Shown: positions 17,808 to 28,345, counted from the first letter of the stretch. The stretch is 64,000 nt of DNA from Pseudaminobacter soli (ex Zhang et al. 2022) (GCF_014595955.1 NZ_JABVCF010000004.1:248001-312000), one strand, 5' to 3'. Program-made: numbers and translations. The notes: a model not told the origin generated them from the sequence alone.

Positions 17808-19205
17808 CTATCTCCTCAGGAACTCGGGAGAGACCGCAAGCAAGACGAGACCCGATTGCGCCGTGCTGGCTCGATGGATCTCCTGCCGCGTGCTGTCGCT
17901 CAACGTCCCGGGCAGAAGCTCAAGAGCCAGGTCCCTCGGGTCGAGGTCGCCCCGGCTGTCGGCAAACTGCTGCGCGACCTCTACCCTCTTCATGAGGGCA
18001 TCGGGCGAGGCCCAACTCGCCGCGATGTCGTCGTAGCCGGCCGGCGAACCCGGCTGCCATACAGGCTGGCCGAGTTGCTGGAGCATCGCGGCAATGCTCA
18101 TCTCGGGTTTTTCGGGGATGCCCAGTCCGCGGAATGAGGAGATCAGCCATTCCCAAGGTGTCTTGAACTTGACTCGATCCGGCTCCCAAGCTTCGGCCCT
18201 GTCGATCAGGGTCTCGTAAACGGCGGGAAGCATCCCGCCCGAGTCGAGGAATGCGGTCTGCAAGGCCCGGATCGCGGCTTCGGGCGGATCGTCGCCAATG
18301 AAGTGCCGCGCCAGCTTCGTCGCGACGTGGCGGGCCGTTTGAGGCGATCTGGCGAGGTCGCGCAGGATCGCCTTGCCCTGGTAGACCCCAGGCTGAGCAT
18401 AGGTCGTGCCCATGATCACCCGCCTGCCGTGCTCATGCGCCACGGGTGCGAAATACGGATCTCCGTCGCGGACAGGAGCGCCACTCTTGATCCGACGCCC
18501 CCAGCCGGTGAGAGCGAGCGCGAGTTGGATCACGTCCTCTTGGGTATAGGCTGCCTTCACCCCCAGCGTATGAAGTTCGAGAACCTCCCGGGCCAGGTTC
18601 TCGTTCAGCCCAAGCCTACGGTTTTTCTTCTCACTGACTCTCTTCGCCTGAGAGCTGTTCGGGCCGACCGATTCGGACTGGTTGAGGTAGAGCAGCATCG
18701 CCGGATGCGTTTCGACGGCAAGCAGCATCTCCTCGAACGTGCCGAGGACATGCGGGCGGATCGCCTCTCGTTCGAAGCTTCCGGCCAGCCAGGTCACAAG
18801 CGGGTCGGCGATCGAAAGCGCGAAATGGTTCGACCAGAAGTGGACGAGCCGCTCGATGAACGGCGATGAGGTCTCCACCGCCGAGGCAACCCGCAGCTTC
18901 ACGTCCAGGCGATAGTTCGCCCGACCCTCTTTGCGAAGAGCCTGACGGATTTCCATTCTCTCCGGTGCTGGAAGATCCTTCGAGGAACGGATGCGCTCAG
19001 CGTAGTCGGACAGAATGTCGGATGATCTCAGGCCCCGTGACAGGGATTCCGGCGCGGCCTCATAGGCCTCCAACTGGCTCATAAGCCAGTCCCGTGCATC
19101 CCCGGCGTGGTCGTCTCCGGCCCGGGCTCCCAGCCCGAAGCGGTTGAGCGCGATGCCTCGTTCGACTTCCTGGCGCATTTCCATGCCGCTCGCCTGATCC
19201 CCCAT
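17808..19205 (-). CDS. DUF1800 domain protein
   Basis: A protein of about 465 residues belonging to the DUF1800 family. Diagnostic stretches are ALNRFGLGARAGD at the start, VHFWSNHFALS, LYLNQSESVGPNS, NENLAREVLELHTLGV and WGRRIKSG. Function is unknown; it is always found with DUF1501 partners, as here, where the DUF1501 gene starts 3 bp after its stop. The start is ambiguous: TTG or ATG codons upstream to 19283 are in frame, ATG 19205 has AGAGGG touching it, and ATG 19184 has AGGCGAG at better spacing. Homology begins after all of these. No clear signal peptide with this start. Confidence 0.82.
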   Translation of the reverse strand: MGDQASGMEMRQEVERGIALNRFGLGARAGDDHAGDARDWLMSQLEAYEAAPESLSRGLRSSDILSDYAERIRSSKDLPAPERMEIRQALRKEGRANYRLDVKLRVASAVETSSPFIERLVHFWSNHFALSIADPLVTWLAGSFEREAIRPHVLGTFEEMLLAVETHPAMLLYLNQSESVGPNSSQAKRVSEKKNRRLGLNENLAREVLELHTLGVKAAYTQEDVIQLALALTGWGRRIKSGAPVRDGDPYFAPVAHEHGRRVIMGTTYAQPGVYQGKAILRDLARSPQTARHVATKLARHFIGDDPPEAAIRALQTAFLDSGGMLPAVYETLIDRAEAWEPDRVKFKTPWEWLISSFRGLGIPEKPEMSIAAMLQQLGQPVWQPGSPAGYDDIAASWASPDALMKRVEVAQQFADSRGDLDPRDLALELLPGTLSDSTRQEIHRASTAQSGLVLLAVSPEFLRR

Positions 19206-19398
19206 CCCTCTACAAACCGCTTTTGTCGTCAATGCGGCATCGTCTGCCGCTCGCCGACGAGTCCGAGACCGCCGCGCTTGCATGCATCCGCGATGGCGTG
19301 CAAGAGCGAGGCAACCAGAAACAAATTGGCAGGGCTGCCGGGGGTTGGGAGACTGGCACAGCTATCCTGCCCCATCCTTATAGGACCGGAGGAATCTC

Positions 19399-20256
19399 TT
19401 GACCGAATCGATCCGACGGGGTCCGGCCGGTCCCATCGACGCGGGGCAACTGGTCGAGGTGATGACCGAGGCGGCGATTGCCGCGTCGCACGAGGTCATG
19501 GCGGTCTACGCGGACCCTTCGCCGTCGTTTTCCCTCAAGAGCGATGCCACGCCGGTGACGGAAGCCGACACACGCGCAGAAGCTGCCATTCTGTCCATGC
19601 TGCGAAAATGGTTCCCGGACATTCCTGTGGTCGCCGAGGAGGAAGTTGCCTCTGGCAAGTCTCCGGCCGCTGTGGACCGGTTCTTCCTGGTCGACCCGCT
19701 GGACGGCACGAAGGAATTCATCAGCCGCAACGGCGAGTTCACGGTCAACATTGCTTTGATCGATAACGGGGTGCCGGTTGCAGGCGTGGTGTGCGCCCCG
19801 GCGCTCGGCGAGATCTTTGTCGGGCAGGGTTCCCAGGCATGGCGCGGCGAACTCGTCGAGGGCGAGATCAGGAACCTGCGCCCGATAAGGACCCGGCCGG
19901 CGCCGCCTCGGCTCGTCGCGGTGGGCAGTCGCTCGCATGGCACCGAGGGGACGACGGACTGGCTGAAGCGCTTCGACGTCGATCGCTTCGTCTCGAAGGG
20001 ATCGTCCCTGAAATTCTGCCTGGTAGCGACCGGCGAGGCGGACATCTATCCCAGGCTCGGGCGCACCATGGAGTGGGATACGGCAGCCGGAGACGCGGTA
20101 TTGCGGGCGGCAGGGGGCATCGTGACCGATATGGAGGGAAAGCCGTTCCGCTACAACAAGCGCGGACAGGCCTCCGACCTCGATTTTGCCAACGGACATT
20201 TCGTCGCCTATGGGGATCCTCGGCTTTGCGGCATCGCCGCAGCCGGAATGGAATAG
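19399..20256 (+). CDS. cysQ: 3'(2'),5'-bisphosphate nucleotidase
   Basis: Hydrolyses PAP (3'-phosphoadenosine 5'-phosphate), the by-product of sulfotransferases and PAPS use, to AMP; located in the cytosol or at the inner membrane face. The 285-residue protein has the Li+-sensitive inositol-monophosphatase fold: VAEEEV (metal Glu), DPLDGTKEFISRNGEFTVNI, and WDTAAGDAVLRAAGG. The start is TTG 19399, chosen because a GGAGGA site lies at 19388-19393 and homology follows closely. It stands 109 bp before cysD, consistent with one sulfate-activation unit that balances PAPS and PAP. Confidence 0.93.
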   Translation: MTESIRRGPAGPIDAGQLVEVMTEAAIAASHEVMAVYADPSPSFSLKSDATPVTEADTRAEAAILSMLRKWFPDIPVVAEEEVASGKSPAAVDRFFLVDPLDGTKEFISRNGEFTVNIALIDNGVPVAGVVCAPALGEIFVGQGSQAWRGELVEGEIRNLRPIRTRPAPPRLVAVGSRSHGTEGTTDWLKRFDVDRFVSKGSSLKFCLVATGEADIYPRLGRTMEWDTAAGDAVLRAAGGIVTDMEGKPFRYNKRGQASDLDFANGHFVAYGDPRLCGIAAAGME

Positions 20257-20365
20257 ATTTGCGCTGAACGGCATTCTAACCGAAATTCGTATCCTTGACC
20301 TCTCATCTTGGTGGTATACGGCTGATCTTCAGTAAAACGGCAGGTAGCCGTGACCAGGATGAAGA

Positions 20366-21307
20366 ATGCCGCAGACTAGACTCCCATCACCAGCCGAACT
20401 CGCCGGCGACAAGCTGACGCATCTGCAGCGCCTGGAAGCGGAGTCGATCCACATCATCAGGGAAGTGGCCGCCGAGTTCCGCAATCCGGTGATGCTCTAT
20501 TCGATCGGCAAGGATTCGTCGGTGATGCTTCACCTGACCGCGAAGGCCTTCTATCCGTCGAAGCCCCCGTTTCCGCTGCTCCACGTCGATACCACCTGGA
20601 AGTTTCGCGAGATGATCGCTTTCCGCGACGAGACGGCGAAGCGGGTGGGGATGGACCTGATCGTCCACACCAACGAGCAGGGGCTGCGCGAGGGGATCTC
20701 GCCCTTCACGCATGGCTCGTCCACCTACACCAACATCATGAAGACGGACGCGCTGAAGCAGGCGCTTACGCAGTACAAGTTCGATGCCGCCTTCGGCGGG
20801 GCCCGGCGCGACGAGGAGAAGAGCCGGGCGAAGGAGCGTATCTTCTCCTTCCGGACGGAGAACCATGGCTGGGACCCCAAGAACCAGCGGCCGGAACTCT
20901 GGAACCTCTACAACGCCCGCATTCGCCAGGGCGAATCGATCCGCGTGTTCCCCCTGTCGAACTGGACCGAGCTCGATATCTGGCAATACATCCTCCAGGA
21001 GAACATACCGATTGTGCCGCTCTATTTCGCGGCCAAGCGGCCGGTGGTGGAGCGGGATGGCCAGTTGATCATGGTCGATGACGACCGGCTGCCGCTCGCC
21101 AAGAGCGAGGTGCCGCAGGAGAGGATGGTGCGCTTCCGCACGCTCGGCTGCTATCCACTGACCGCCGCGATTGAATCGCCCGCGTCCACCCTGCATGAGA
21201 TCGTCTACGAGATGCTGCTGGCCCGCACCTCGGAGCGCTCCGGCCGCCTGATCGACCACGACGAGGCGGGCTCGATGGAAAAGAAGAAGCGCGAGGGGTA
21301 CTTCTGA
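20366..21307 (+). CDS. cysD: Sulfate adenylyltransferase subunit 2
   Basis: Catalyses formation of adenylylsulfate (APS) from ATP and sulfate together with the CysN GTPase. It is 313 residues long with the PP-loop [13 protein letters not shown] near residue 48 and the conserved [20 protein letters not shown] segment. The C terminus [10 protein letters not shown] is characteristic. The TGA stop shares its A with the ATG of cysN/C, so the two are translationally coupled. In rhizobia the same pair appears as nodPQ for Nod-factor sulfation. No cysH or cysI is present, which fits PAPS supply rather than assimilation, though those genes may lie elsewhere. Confidence 0.95.
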   Translation: MPQTRLPSPAELAGDKLTHLQRLEAESIHIIREVAAEFRNPVMLYSIGKDSSVMLHLTAKAFYPSKPPFPLLHVDTTWKFREMIAFRDETAKRVGMDLIVHTNEQGLREGISPFTHGSSTYTNIMKTDALKQALTQYKFDAAFGGARRDEEKSRAKERIFSFRTENHGWDPKNQRPELWNLYNARIRQGESIRVFPLSNWTELDIWQYILQENIPIVPLYFAAKRPVVERDGQLIMVDDDRLPLAKSEVPQERMVRFRTLGCYPLTAAIESPASTLHEIVYEMLLARTSERSGRLIDHDEAGSMEKKKREGYF

Positions 21308-23199
21308 TGGACGCGCTCAGAGCCGATCCGGCCGCCTTCACCGACTATCTCGATCGCCAGCAGAACAAGGGTCTTCTGCGCTTTCTGACCTGCGGCAGCG
21401 TCGACGACGGCAAGTCCACGCTTATCGGGCGCCTGCTCTACGACACCAAGCTGATCTTCGAGGACCAGCTTGCCAGCCTCGAGCGGGACTCCCGGAAGCA
21501 TGGGACGGTCGGTGACGATCTCGATTTCGCGCTCCTGGTCGACGGACTGGAGGCAGAGCGTGAGCAGGGCATTACCATCGACGTCGCCTACCGCTTCTTC
21601 ACGACCGACAAGCGCAAGTTCATCGTCGCCGACACCCCCGGCCATGAGCAATATACCCGCAACATGGCGACCGGGGCCTCCAATGCCGATCTCGCCATCA
21701 TCCTGGTCGACGCCCGAAAGGGCGTTCTGACCCAGACGCGCCGTCATTCCTTCATCGCGTCGCTGCTCGGCATCCGCCACGTCGTACTCGCGGTGAACAA
21801 GATCGATCTGGTCGATCACTCGCAGGAGGTCTTCGGCGAGGTCGTTGCGGAGTATCGGGAATTCTCGGCGGAACTGGGCTTCGCCAGCATGGTGCCGATC
21901 CCGATCTCGGCGCGCTTCGGCGACAACGTCATGGAACGAAGCCCCAACATGCCGTGGTATGAAGGGCCGACCTTGGTCGAGCATCTCGAAACGGTGGATG
22001 TCGGCGCGCATGGCTCCGGGCCGCTGCGCTTCCCGGTCCAGTGGGTGAATCGTCCCGACCTGAATTTCCGCGGCTTCTCCGGGACGGTCGCCTCCGGAAC
22101 CGCGAGCGTCGGCGACGCGGTCGTGGTCGCAAGCTCCGGCCGCACGTCGCGGATCAAGTCGATCCTCACCTATGACGGCGAGCGCGCACAGGCAGGCGCC
22201 GGCGAGGCGGTCACCATCACCCTGGAGGACGAGGTCGACATTTCGCGTGGCGACGTCCTCGCCGCCTCCAACGATCGTCCGGAGTTCTCGGACCAGTTCT
22301 CTGCGCACGTGCTGTGGATGGCGCAGGAGAAGATGATCCCCGGCCGTACCTATCTGCTGAAGCTCGGAACCCGCACGGTCAGCGCCAGCGTCACTGAGAT
22401 CAAGCACAAGGTCGACGTGAACACCTTCCAGAAGCTGGCGGCGAAGACGCTGGACCTCAATGAGGTCGCAGTCGTGAATGTGTCCACCCAGGAGCCCATC
22501 GCGTTCGAGCCCTATTCCTCGAACCATGTGATGGGCGGCTTCATCATGATCGATCGCTTGACCAACCTCACGGTCGGCGTTGGCATGATCGACTTCGGCC
22601 TGAGGCGCGCGACCAACATCCATTGGCAGCCGGTCGAGATCGACAAGGAGGTCCGCGCCCGGCTCAAGAACCAGAAGCCTGTCCTGCTGTGGTTCACCGG
22701 CCTTTCCGGCGCCGGCAAGTCGACCATTGCCAATCTCGTCGAGAAGAAACTGGTGGCGATGAACCAGCATACCTACCTTCTCGACGGCGACAACGTTCGC
22801 CACGGCCTCAACAAGGACCTCGGCTTCACGGACGCGGACCGGGTGGAGAACCTGCGCCGGGCCAGCGAAGCAGGCAAACTGATGGTCGATGCCGGTCTGA
22901 TCGTGCTCGCCTCATTCATCTCGCCTTTCCGGGCGGAACGGCGGATGACGCGGGAATTGTTTGCTCCCGGCGAGTACGTCGAGATCTTCGTGGATACGCC
23001 GCTCCACGTCGCCGAGAGCCGCGATCCGAAGGGTCTCTACAAGCGCGCCAGGCAGGGCCAGATCAAGAATTTCACTGGCATCGACAGCCCGTACGAAACG
23101 CCGGAGTCGCCGGAGATCATCCTGGCTGCCGGGGTGAATTCCCCCGACGCTCTGGCAGACGAGGTCGTTCACTACCTTGCCGGACACGGCTACATCTAG
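21307..23199 (+). CDS. cysNC: Bifunctional sulfate adenylyltransferase subunit 1 / APS kinase
   Basis: A 630-residue fusion. Residues about 15-440 form the CysN GTPase that drives APS synthesis: P-loop [17 protein letters not shown], switch [21 protein letters not shown], then two beta-barrel domains. Residues about 455-630 are CysC (APS kinase), with [20 protein letters not shown] and the [15 protein letters not shown] substrate loop, which makes PAPS. The domain order and length match NodQ-like CysN/C proteins. It overlaps cysD by one base. Its product is the donor for the sulfotransferase at 14019. A weak hairpin and 96 bp separate it from the permease gene. Confidence 0.95.
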   Translation: MDALRADPAAFTDYLDRQQNKGLLRFLTCGSVDDGKSTLIGRLLYDTKLIFEDQLASLERDSRKHGTVGDDLDFALLVDGLEAEREQGITIDVAYRFFTTDKRKFIVADTPGHEQYTRNMATGASNADLAIILVDARKGVLTQTRRHSFIASLLGIRHVVLAVNKIDLVDHSQEVFGEVVAEYREFSAELGFASMVPIPISARFGDNVMERSPNMPWYEGPTLVEHLETVDVGAHGSGPLRFPVQWVNRPDLNFRGFSGTVASGTASVGDAVVVASSGRTSRIKSILTYDGERAQAGAGEAVTITLEDEVDISRGDVLAASNDRPEFSDQFSAHVLWMAQEKMIPGRTYLLKLGTRTVSASVTEIKHKVDVNTFQKLAAKTLDLNEVAVVNVSTQEPIAFEPYSSNHVMGGFIMIDRLTNLTVGVGMIDFGLRRATNIHWQPVEIDKEVRARLKNQKPVLLWFTGLSGAGKSTIANLVEKKLVAMNQHTYLLDGDNVRHGLNKDLGFTDADRVENLRRASEAGKLMVDAGLIVLASFISPFRAERRMTRELFAPGEYVEIFVDTPLHVAESRDPKGLYKRARQGQIKNFTGIDSPYETPESPEIILAAGVNSPDALADEVVHYLAGHGYI

Positions 23200-23207
23200 A
23201 TTGCCGA

Positions 23208-23242
23208 GAATTCCGGGGTGGCTTGCGCCGCCTCCAGAATTC
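23208..23242 (+). terminator. Imperfect hairpin after cysNC
   Basis: GAATTC and a GC-rich arm before 23223 pair imperfectly with a matching arm ending in GAATTC at 23242. It could trim or attenuate transcription into the permease gene; no U tract. Confidence 0.3.
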
Positions 23243-23295
23243 GAGTGGAAATAAGTACTGCAACGTCATGATCGTCGCGCTCTGATCGAGGCTTG

Positions 23296-25125
23296 ATGCT
23301 CCACGTTCTCGGACTGCAGGAGTTCGCGCCTCACATCGCGCTCGCCTCTATCCTTCTGCTGCTTTGCGCCTTCGCGAGCGAGAAGTGGCCGCCGGAGGTA
23401 GTTGCCATCTCCGGAATGGCCTTTTTCCTGCTGTGCGGCATGGTCGACACTGCGGGCATGCTGGGCGCCTTGTCCAACAATGCGCCGTGGACGATCATCG
23501 CGATGTTCATTCTGTCGAGCGCCTTGATGCGCACAGGGGTTCTGGACGGAGTCGGCCGCCTGCTAAGAGGTTTGACGCGCTACGGACAGGGCGTCGTGCT
23601 CATCGTCTTCATCCTGTTCAACATCGTCGCCTCCGCCTTCTTCAACAATATCCCGCAGGTGGTGATGATGATCCCTGTCACCATCATGCTGGCCCGCGCG
23701 TGCGGCATGGCTCCATCGCGGCTGTTGATGCCGCTCTCCTTCGCGACGATCCTCGGCGGCACGCTTGCGCTGATCGGCGCCTCGACCAACCTTGTGGTCG
23801 ACGGCATCGTGCGCGGCGCAGGTCTTCCGGGCTTTTCCATGTTCGAGATCACGCCGCTCGGCATCCTGGTGGCGATCGCCGGCACGATCTACCTGACCAT
23901 CGCCGGGCGCTTCTTCATTCCTCACCGCGATACGGTGTCTACGCTCCTCGACACCAAGAGCCAGCCGCATTTCCTGGTCGAGGTGTTTGTTCCGATGGGG
24001 AGCCCGCTGATCGGGCGGAACCCGCTCGACAGCAGCATGCTGCAAGGGCCTGAGCGGCGTGTGGTCGACGTCATCCGGGGCGGCCTTTCGCTGCGCCGCG
24101 ACATGCAGTCGGTACGTCTCACGGCCGGCGACATCATCGTGATGAAGTCGGACGTCGCCAATGTGATGACGATGCGCGACCGCAAGGGGGTGGAGATCAG
24201 CGCCCCGGACGAGCCGTTGCAGGCCGAGGTTGTCGGGGACGGGCCCGCGCTACAGCCGGTGGCCGTCCGCGGCGATACCCTGGCCGAGGCGATCGTGGGG
24301 CCCTCGTCCCGCCTGATCGGGCGCACTCTGCGGCAGGAGCGGTTGCGCAGGCGCTTCGGCGTCTATCCCATCGCCGTTCACCGTCAAGGCGAGAATCTCG
24401 AGGGCCGGCTCGAGGAAGTAAAGCTGCGGGTGGGCGACACCCTCCTGCTGGAGGGAGCGCCGGAGGACCTGCAGAAGGTTGCGGCAGACGCCGATCTCAT
24501 CAATCTCAGCCCCTCGGGCGAGAAGGGTTTCCGTCCCGACAAGGCGCTTCTCGCCACGTTGACGCTAGCGGGCGTCGTGCTGTTCAGCGCCCTCAACATC
24601 ATCCCGATCGCCGGTGCTGCCTGGATCGGCGTGGCCTTCGTGCTGCTCACCCGCTGCATCGATTCGGATGAGGCCATCCAGTCGGTGGAATGGAGCGTGA
24701 TCCTGCTTCTCTACAGCATGCTGACGATTGGCTCAGGGCTGGAGCAGACCGGCGCGATTGAAGTGATTGTCAACTTCGCCGAGCCTTACCTGATCGGGAT
24801 GTCGCCGATGGTGGTGCTGGCCCTGATCTACGTGGTCTCCTCGCTGATGACCGAGATCGTCACCGCCAATGCGGTCGCCGTGGTCGTGACACCTCTGGCG
24901 ATCGCGCTCGCGATACAACTCGGCCATGACCCCCGCCCCTTCGCCGTCGCGGTCATGTTCGCGGCGAGCGCGAGCTTCGCCACGCCTGTCGGCTACCAGA
25001 CGAACACGCTCGTCTATTCGGCGGGAGGCTACCGCTTCCTCGACTTCGTCAAGGTGGGCCTGCCGCTCAACTTCATCTGCGGCATCGTCACGATTTTGTT
25101 CCTGCCGTTGATCTGGAAGTTGTAG
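23296..25125 (+). CDS. SLC13-family (DASS) permease with TrkA-C domains, likely sulfate
   Basis: A 609-residue inner-membrane transporter of the divalent anion:Na+ symporter family. An N-terminal block of helices (about 1-215) and a C-terminal block (about 415-609) flank two cytosolic RCK/TrkA-C domains (about 220-400), a layout common in putative sulfate carriers. The signature hairpin regions are ALIGASTNLVVDG and TPVGYQTNTLVYSAGGY. ATG 23296 is preferred over the adjacent TTG 23293; GAGG lies at 23287-23290. Its place behind cysQ-cysD-cysNC strongly suggests sulfate import for PAPS synthesis, but substrate is inferred from context. Confidence 0.88.
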   Translation: MLHVLGLQEFAPHIALASILLLLCAFASEKWPPEVVAISGMAFFLLCGMVDTAGMLGALSNNAPWTIIAMFILSSALMRTGVLDGVGRLLRGLTRYGQGVVLIVFILFNIVASAFFNNIPQVVMMIPVTIMLARACGMAPSRLLMPLSFATILGGTLALIGASTNLVVDGIVRGAGLPGFSMFEITPLGILVAIAGTIYLTIAGRFFIPHRDTVSTLLDTKSQPHFLVEVFVPMGSPLIGRNPLDSSMLQGPERRVVDVIRGGLSLRRDMQSVRLTAGDIIVMKSDVANVMTMRDRKGVEISAPDEPLQAEVVGDGPALQPVAVRGDTLAEAIVGPSSRLIGRTLRQERLRRRFGVYPIAVHRQGENLEGRLEEVKLRVGDTLLLEGAPEDLQKVAADADLINLSPSGEKGFRPDKALLATLTLAGVVLFSALNIIPIAGAAWIGVAFVLLTRCIDSDEAIQSVEWSVILLLYSMLTIGSGLEQTGAIEVIVNFAEPYLIGMSPMVVLALIYVVSSLMTEIVTANAVAVVVTPLAIALAIQLGHDPRPFAVAVMFAASASFATPVGYQTNTLVYSAGGYRFLDFVKVGLPLNFICGIVTILFLPLIWKL

Positions 25126-25224
25126 GAATTTCGCCGGCGGCTGCCAAATTTTGCCACGTGGCACTTTCATGTTCCGTTAACCAGCACGAGGCAGGTTCAC
25201 GAGAGGGGCGCCGGAGACGACCGC

Positions 25225-26307
25225 ATGATGATTAGACTTGCTCGGCGCGCGCTTGCCGTCGCCTTGTCCGCAGCCGCACTTGCAACGGCGATGCCGGCCG
25301 GCGATCAGACTGCACAGGCAGAGGACCTGGCGAAAAATCTGTTCGGCTCGGAGAAGCTGCCGGCGGCGACGACCCCGCAGTCGATCGGTTTTTACTCCAA
25401 AGGTTGCTTCGCCGGCGGGGTTGCGCTTTCAGCCGATGGCCCGACCTGGCAGGCCATGCGGCTGTCGCGAAATCGACGCTGGGGCCATCCGACGATGGTC
25501 ACGCTGGTCCAGAAGCTGTCGCGCGATGCCGTCGCAGACGGCTGGCCCGGGCTGCTGGTCGGCGACATCTCGCAGCCGCGCGGCGGGCCGATGCTGACTG
25601 GGCATGCCTCGCACCAGATCGGGCTCGACGCCGACATCTGGTTCAATCCGATGCCCGCGCGCCGCTACACGCCTCAGGAGCGCGAGGACGTCGCGCCGGT
25701 CTCGATGATCAAGAAGGGCGGACTGACCGTCAACGAAAAGGTCTGGACGCCGGCGCATGCGCGGCTCCTGCGTCGCGCCGCCAGCTACCCGGAGGTCGAG
25801 CGCATCCTGGTCCATCCCGGCATCAAGAAGAAGCTTTGCGAGACGGTCAAAGGGGACCGCTCGTGGTTGCGGAAGGTCCGGCCGTTCTGGGGCCATGACT
25901 ACCACTTCCACGTCCGCATCGGCTGCCAGGCGGGCTCTCCCGGCTGCAAGCCGCAGGCCGTCGTTCCCGCTGGCGATGGCTGCGACAAGTCGCTCGCCTG
26001 GTGGTTCACCGAGGAGCCCTGGCGCCCGAACAAGAACCCCGACGCGCCAAAGGCCCGCGATCTCATGACCATGGCGCAATTGCCGAAGGAATGCCGTGCC
26101 GTGCTCAATGCGCCCGCTCCCGCCTCGGAGGCGGTGGCGACCTTGGGCCCGGCGGCCGAAGGCGTCTCGCTCGCCGCAACCGGGGCAGCCGAGTCGCCTC
26201 CGATGGCGCTCGACATGCCCGCTGCAGAGCCTGGTCTGCCGGTAAACGCCTTCGCGCCCACTCCTGCGATCGGCATCCCCTTGCCGCGCCCGCGCCCAGG
26301 CTCGTGA
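25225..26307 (+). CDS. mepA: Penicillin-insensitive murein endopeptidase
   Basis: A periplasmic zinc peptidase that cuts D-alanyl-meso-DAP cross-links in peptidoglycan. A signal peptide covers about residues 1-30 (MMIRLARRALAVALSAAAL). The M74/LAS metal site is visible: GHASHQIGLDADIWF (His and Asp ligands) and GHDYHFHVRIGC (His-x-His). At 360 residues it is longer than E. coli MepA because of a Pro/Ala-rich C-terminal tail after about residue 285. ATG 25225 has GGAGA at 25213-25217. It is followed by glucokinase in the same direction. Confidence 0.93.
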   Translation: MMIRLARRALAVALSAAALATAMPAGDQTAQAEDLAKNLFGSEKLPAATTPQSIGFYSKGCFAGGVALSADGPTWQAMRLSRNRRWGHPTMVTLVQKLSRDAVADGWPGLLVGDISQPRGGPMLTGHASHQIGLDADIWFNPMPARRYTPQEREDVAPVSMIKKGGLTVNEKVWTPAHARLLRRAASYPEVERILVHPGIKKKLCETVKGDRSWLRKVRPFWGHDYHFHVRIGCQAGSPGCKPQAVVPAGDGCDKSLAWWFTEEPWRPNKNPDAPKARDLMTMAQLPKECRAVLNAPAPASEAVATLGPAAEGVSLAATGAAESPPMALDMPAAEPGLPVNAFAPTPAIGIPLPRPRPGS

Positions 26308-26406
26308 CAAATTGACGATGGCTTTTCCCCGTCCGCATTCCCGTCTATGAGCGTCTTGTCCGTTCGGCGACGCAGCAGACAGACGGACTACGGTGTGGTG
26401 AGGAGC

Positions 26407-27441
26407 ATGGCGCATCTCGCAGAGGCGGACGAAGGCTTCCAGTTCCCGGTGCTGATCGGCGACGTGGGCGGCACGAACGCGCGCTTCGCCGTCATCGAAT
26501 CGCCTGACGCGGAAACCGGCGAAACGACGATCGTGCCGACAGCAGGCTATGCGTCGATCGATGATGCGATCCGCACGGCCGTCCTCGAGAAGACGCCGCT
26601 TCGGCCGAAGTCGGCGATCATCGCAGTCGCCGGACCGGTCGACGGCGATGCCATTGCGCTGACCAACTGCCCTTGGGTGGTTCGCCCCAAGGAGATGTTC
26701 AAAGGGCTTGGCCTGTCGGATGTCACTGTCCTGAACGACTTTGAGGCGCAGGCGCTGGCCGTCATCGCGCTGGACGAGGAACATCGCGAAAAGATCGGCG
26801 GCGGCGAGCCAGAACCGCACGCCGCCCGGATCGTTCTCGGGCCCGGCACGGGCCTGGGAGCTGCCGGTCTCATCCATTCGCGCGGACGCTGGATCCCGAT
26901 CCCGGGCGAAGGCGGCCACATGGATATCGGTCCACGGACGGAACGCGACCTTCAGATCTTTCCGAACCTCGAGCCGCTCGAGGGACGCATTTCCGGCGAG
27001 CAGATCCTTTGCGGGCGAGGCCTGGTGAGTTCCTATCGGGCGGTGGCCAAGGCCGACGGCAAGCCGGCGCGCTTCACCACGCCTGCCGAGATTGGGGCCG
27101 CGGCGCTGGAGCAGACCGACGCCGTGGCAGAAGAGGCGCTCGCGTTCTTCGTCACTTGCCTCGGCCGGACGGCGGGCGATCTCGCCCTGGTGTTCAAGAG
27201 CCAGGGTGGCGTCTATCTCACTGGAGGGATCGCGCAGAAGATCGTGCCCGCACTGCGTCATCCGCGCTTTCGAGCGGCCTTCGAGGACAAGGCACCTCAC
27301 ACCGCGATGATGCGTGAGATACCCGTCTATGTCGTGACGCATCCGCTGGCCGCCCTTCTCGGATTGGCGGCCTACGCAAAGGCGCCCGACCGCTTCGGGG
27401 TCGAGACGGAAGGCAGGCGCTGGCGGGCACAGAAAGCTTGA
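26407..27441 (+). CDS. glk: Glucokinase
   Basis: Phosphorylates glucose with ATP in the cytosol. The 344-residue protein shows [16 protein letters not shown] (phosphate-binding loop), [17 protein letters not shown] (catalytic Asp), [12 protein letters not shown] and EGGHMDIGP, and VYLTGGIAQ near the C terminus. ATG 26407 makes the N terminus match the family; an AGGAG lies very close before it. The frame is open to ATG 26347, which would add 20 atypical residues and has no clear ribosome site, so the start is not certain. Next to dapB and gpmA. Confidence 0.92.
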   Translation: MAHLAEADEGFQFPVLIGDVGGTNARFAVIESPDAETGETTIVPTAGYASIDDAIRTAVLEKTPLRPKSAIIAVAGPVDGDAIALTNCPWVVRPKEMFKGLGLSDVTVLNDFEAQALAVIALDEEHREKIGGGEPEPHAARIVLGPGTGLGAAGLIHSRGRWIPIPGEGGHMDIGPRTERDLQIFPNLEPLEGRISGEQILCGRGLVSSYRAVAKADGKPARFTTPAEIGAAALEQTDAVAEEALAFFVTCLGRTAGDLALVFKSQGGVYLTGGIAQKIVPALRHPRFRAAFEDKAPHTAMMREIPVYVVTHPLAALLGLAAYAKAPDRFGVETEGRRWRAQKA

Positions 27442-27487
27442 TGACGGGCGACAGACCAACTGTGTCGCAACTGCGAAAGGCGCACAC

Positions 27488-28300
27488 ATGAGCGAAATGG
27501 GACTGGCCGTGGTCGGTGCCGCCGGGCGCATGGGCCAGACATTGATCCGCACGGTGGGCGGCATGCAGGGCGTGCGGGTGATCGGCGCCGTGGAGCGCGC
27601 CGGCTCGCCGCATCTGGGGCGCGACGCAGGTGAACTCGCTGGCGTCGGTCATCTGGACGTACCGATCACCGACGATCCGCTGCGTGTCTTCGCTCAAGCC
27701 GACGGCGTGCTGGATTTCAGTACGCCCGCTGCGACCGTCGAATTCGCGGGCTATGCCGCGCAGGCCCGGATCGTTCACGTGATCGGCACGACCGGCTGCT
27801 CCGCGGAGGACGATGCCAAGATAGCGGCGGCGGCGCGGCATGCCACCATCGTCAAGAGCGGCAATATGAGCCTCGGCGTGAACCTGCTCAGCGTGCTGGT
27901 CGAGCAGGCCGCAAAGGCGCTCGGTCCAGACGATTTCGATATCGAGATCCTGGAAATGCACCATCGCCACAAGGTCGATGCGCCGTCCGGCACTGCCTTG
28001 CTGCTTGGCGAGGCGGCGGCCGCTGGGCGGGAAGTCGGGCTTGCCGAGAACAGCGTGCGGGTTCGCGACGGATATACGGGCCCGCGCTCCGAAGGCGCGA
28101 TCGGCTTCGCCACTCTGCGCGGCGGCTCGGTGGTCGGCGAACACTCGGTCATCCTGGCCGGCACCGGCGAGCGCGTCGTGCTTTCCCACATTGCCGAGGA
28201 TCGTTCCATTTTCGCTCGCGGCGCCGTCAAGGCCGCGCTTTGGGCCCGCGACCGTAAGCCCGGCCTCTACTCGATGCGCGATGTGCTCGGGTTGAGCTAG
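27488..28300 (+). CDS. dapB: 4-hydroxy-tetrahydrodipicolinate reductase
   Basis: Reduces 4-hydroxy-tetrahydrodipicolinate to tetrahydrodipicolinate with NAD(P)H on the way to meso-DAP and lysine. The 270-residue protein has the Rossmann motif [12 protein letters not shown] (10-21) and the catalytic stretch [19 protein letters not shown], with the His-His-x-x-Lys and SGTA motifs. The start ATG 27488 follows a GAAAGG-type site. A later pathway gene, dapD, lies at 38281, not in an operon with it. gpmA follows 45 bp downstream. Confidence 0.95.
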   Translation: MSEMGLAVVGAAGRMGQTLIRTVGGMQGVRVIGAVERAGSPHLGRDAGELAGVGHLDVPITDDPLRVFAQADGVLDFSTPAATVEFAGYAAQARIVHVIGTTGCSAEDDAKIAAAARHATIVKSGNMSLGVNLLSVLVEQAAKALGPDDFDIEILEMHHRHKVDAPSGTALLLGEAAAAGREVGLAENSVRVRDGYTGPRSEGAIGFATLRGGSVVGEHSVILAGTGERVVLSHIAEDRSIFARGAVKAALWARDRKPGLYSMRDVLGLS

Positions 28301-28345
28301 AGAACAATCTAAAGGTCAACACACCCCACCGAGAAGGAGTGAGGA

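Noticed and set aside
20295-20320. TTGACC and TATACG before cysD as a promoter
   Set aside because: The spacer is only 14 bp, too short for a standard promoter; left out of the features.
21205-22803. A 532-codon minus-strand frame opposite cysNC
   Set aside because: Shadow of a well-conserved GTPase/kinase fusion.
25429-27564. A 711-codon open frame on the minus strand opposite mepA and glk
   Set aside because: High-GC antisense shadow: mepA and glk on the plus strand have full catalytic motifs, while this frame has no recognisable domain and is biased as an antiframe.
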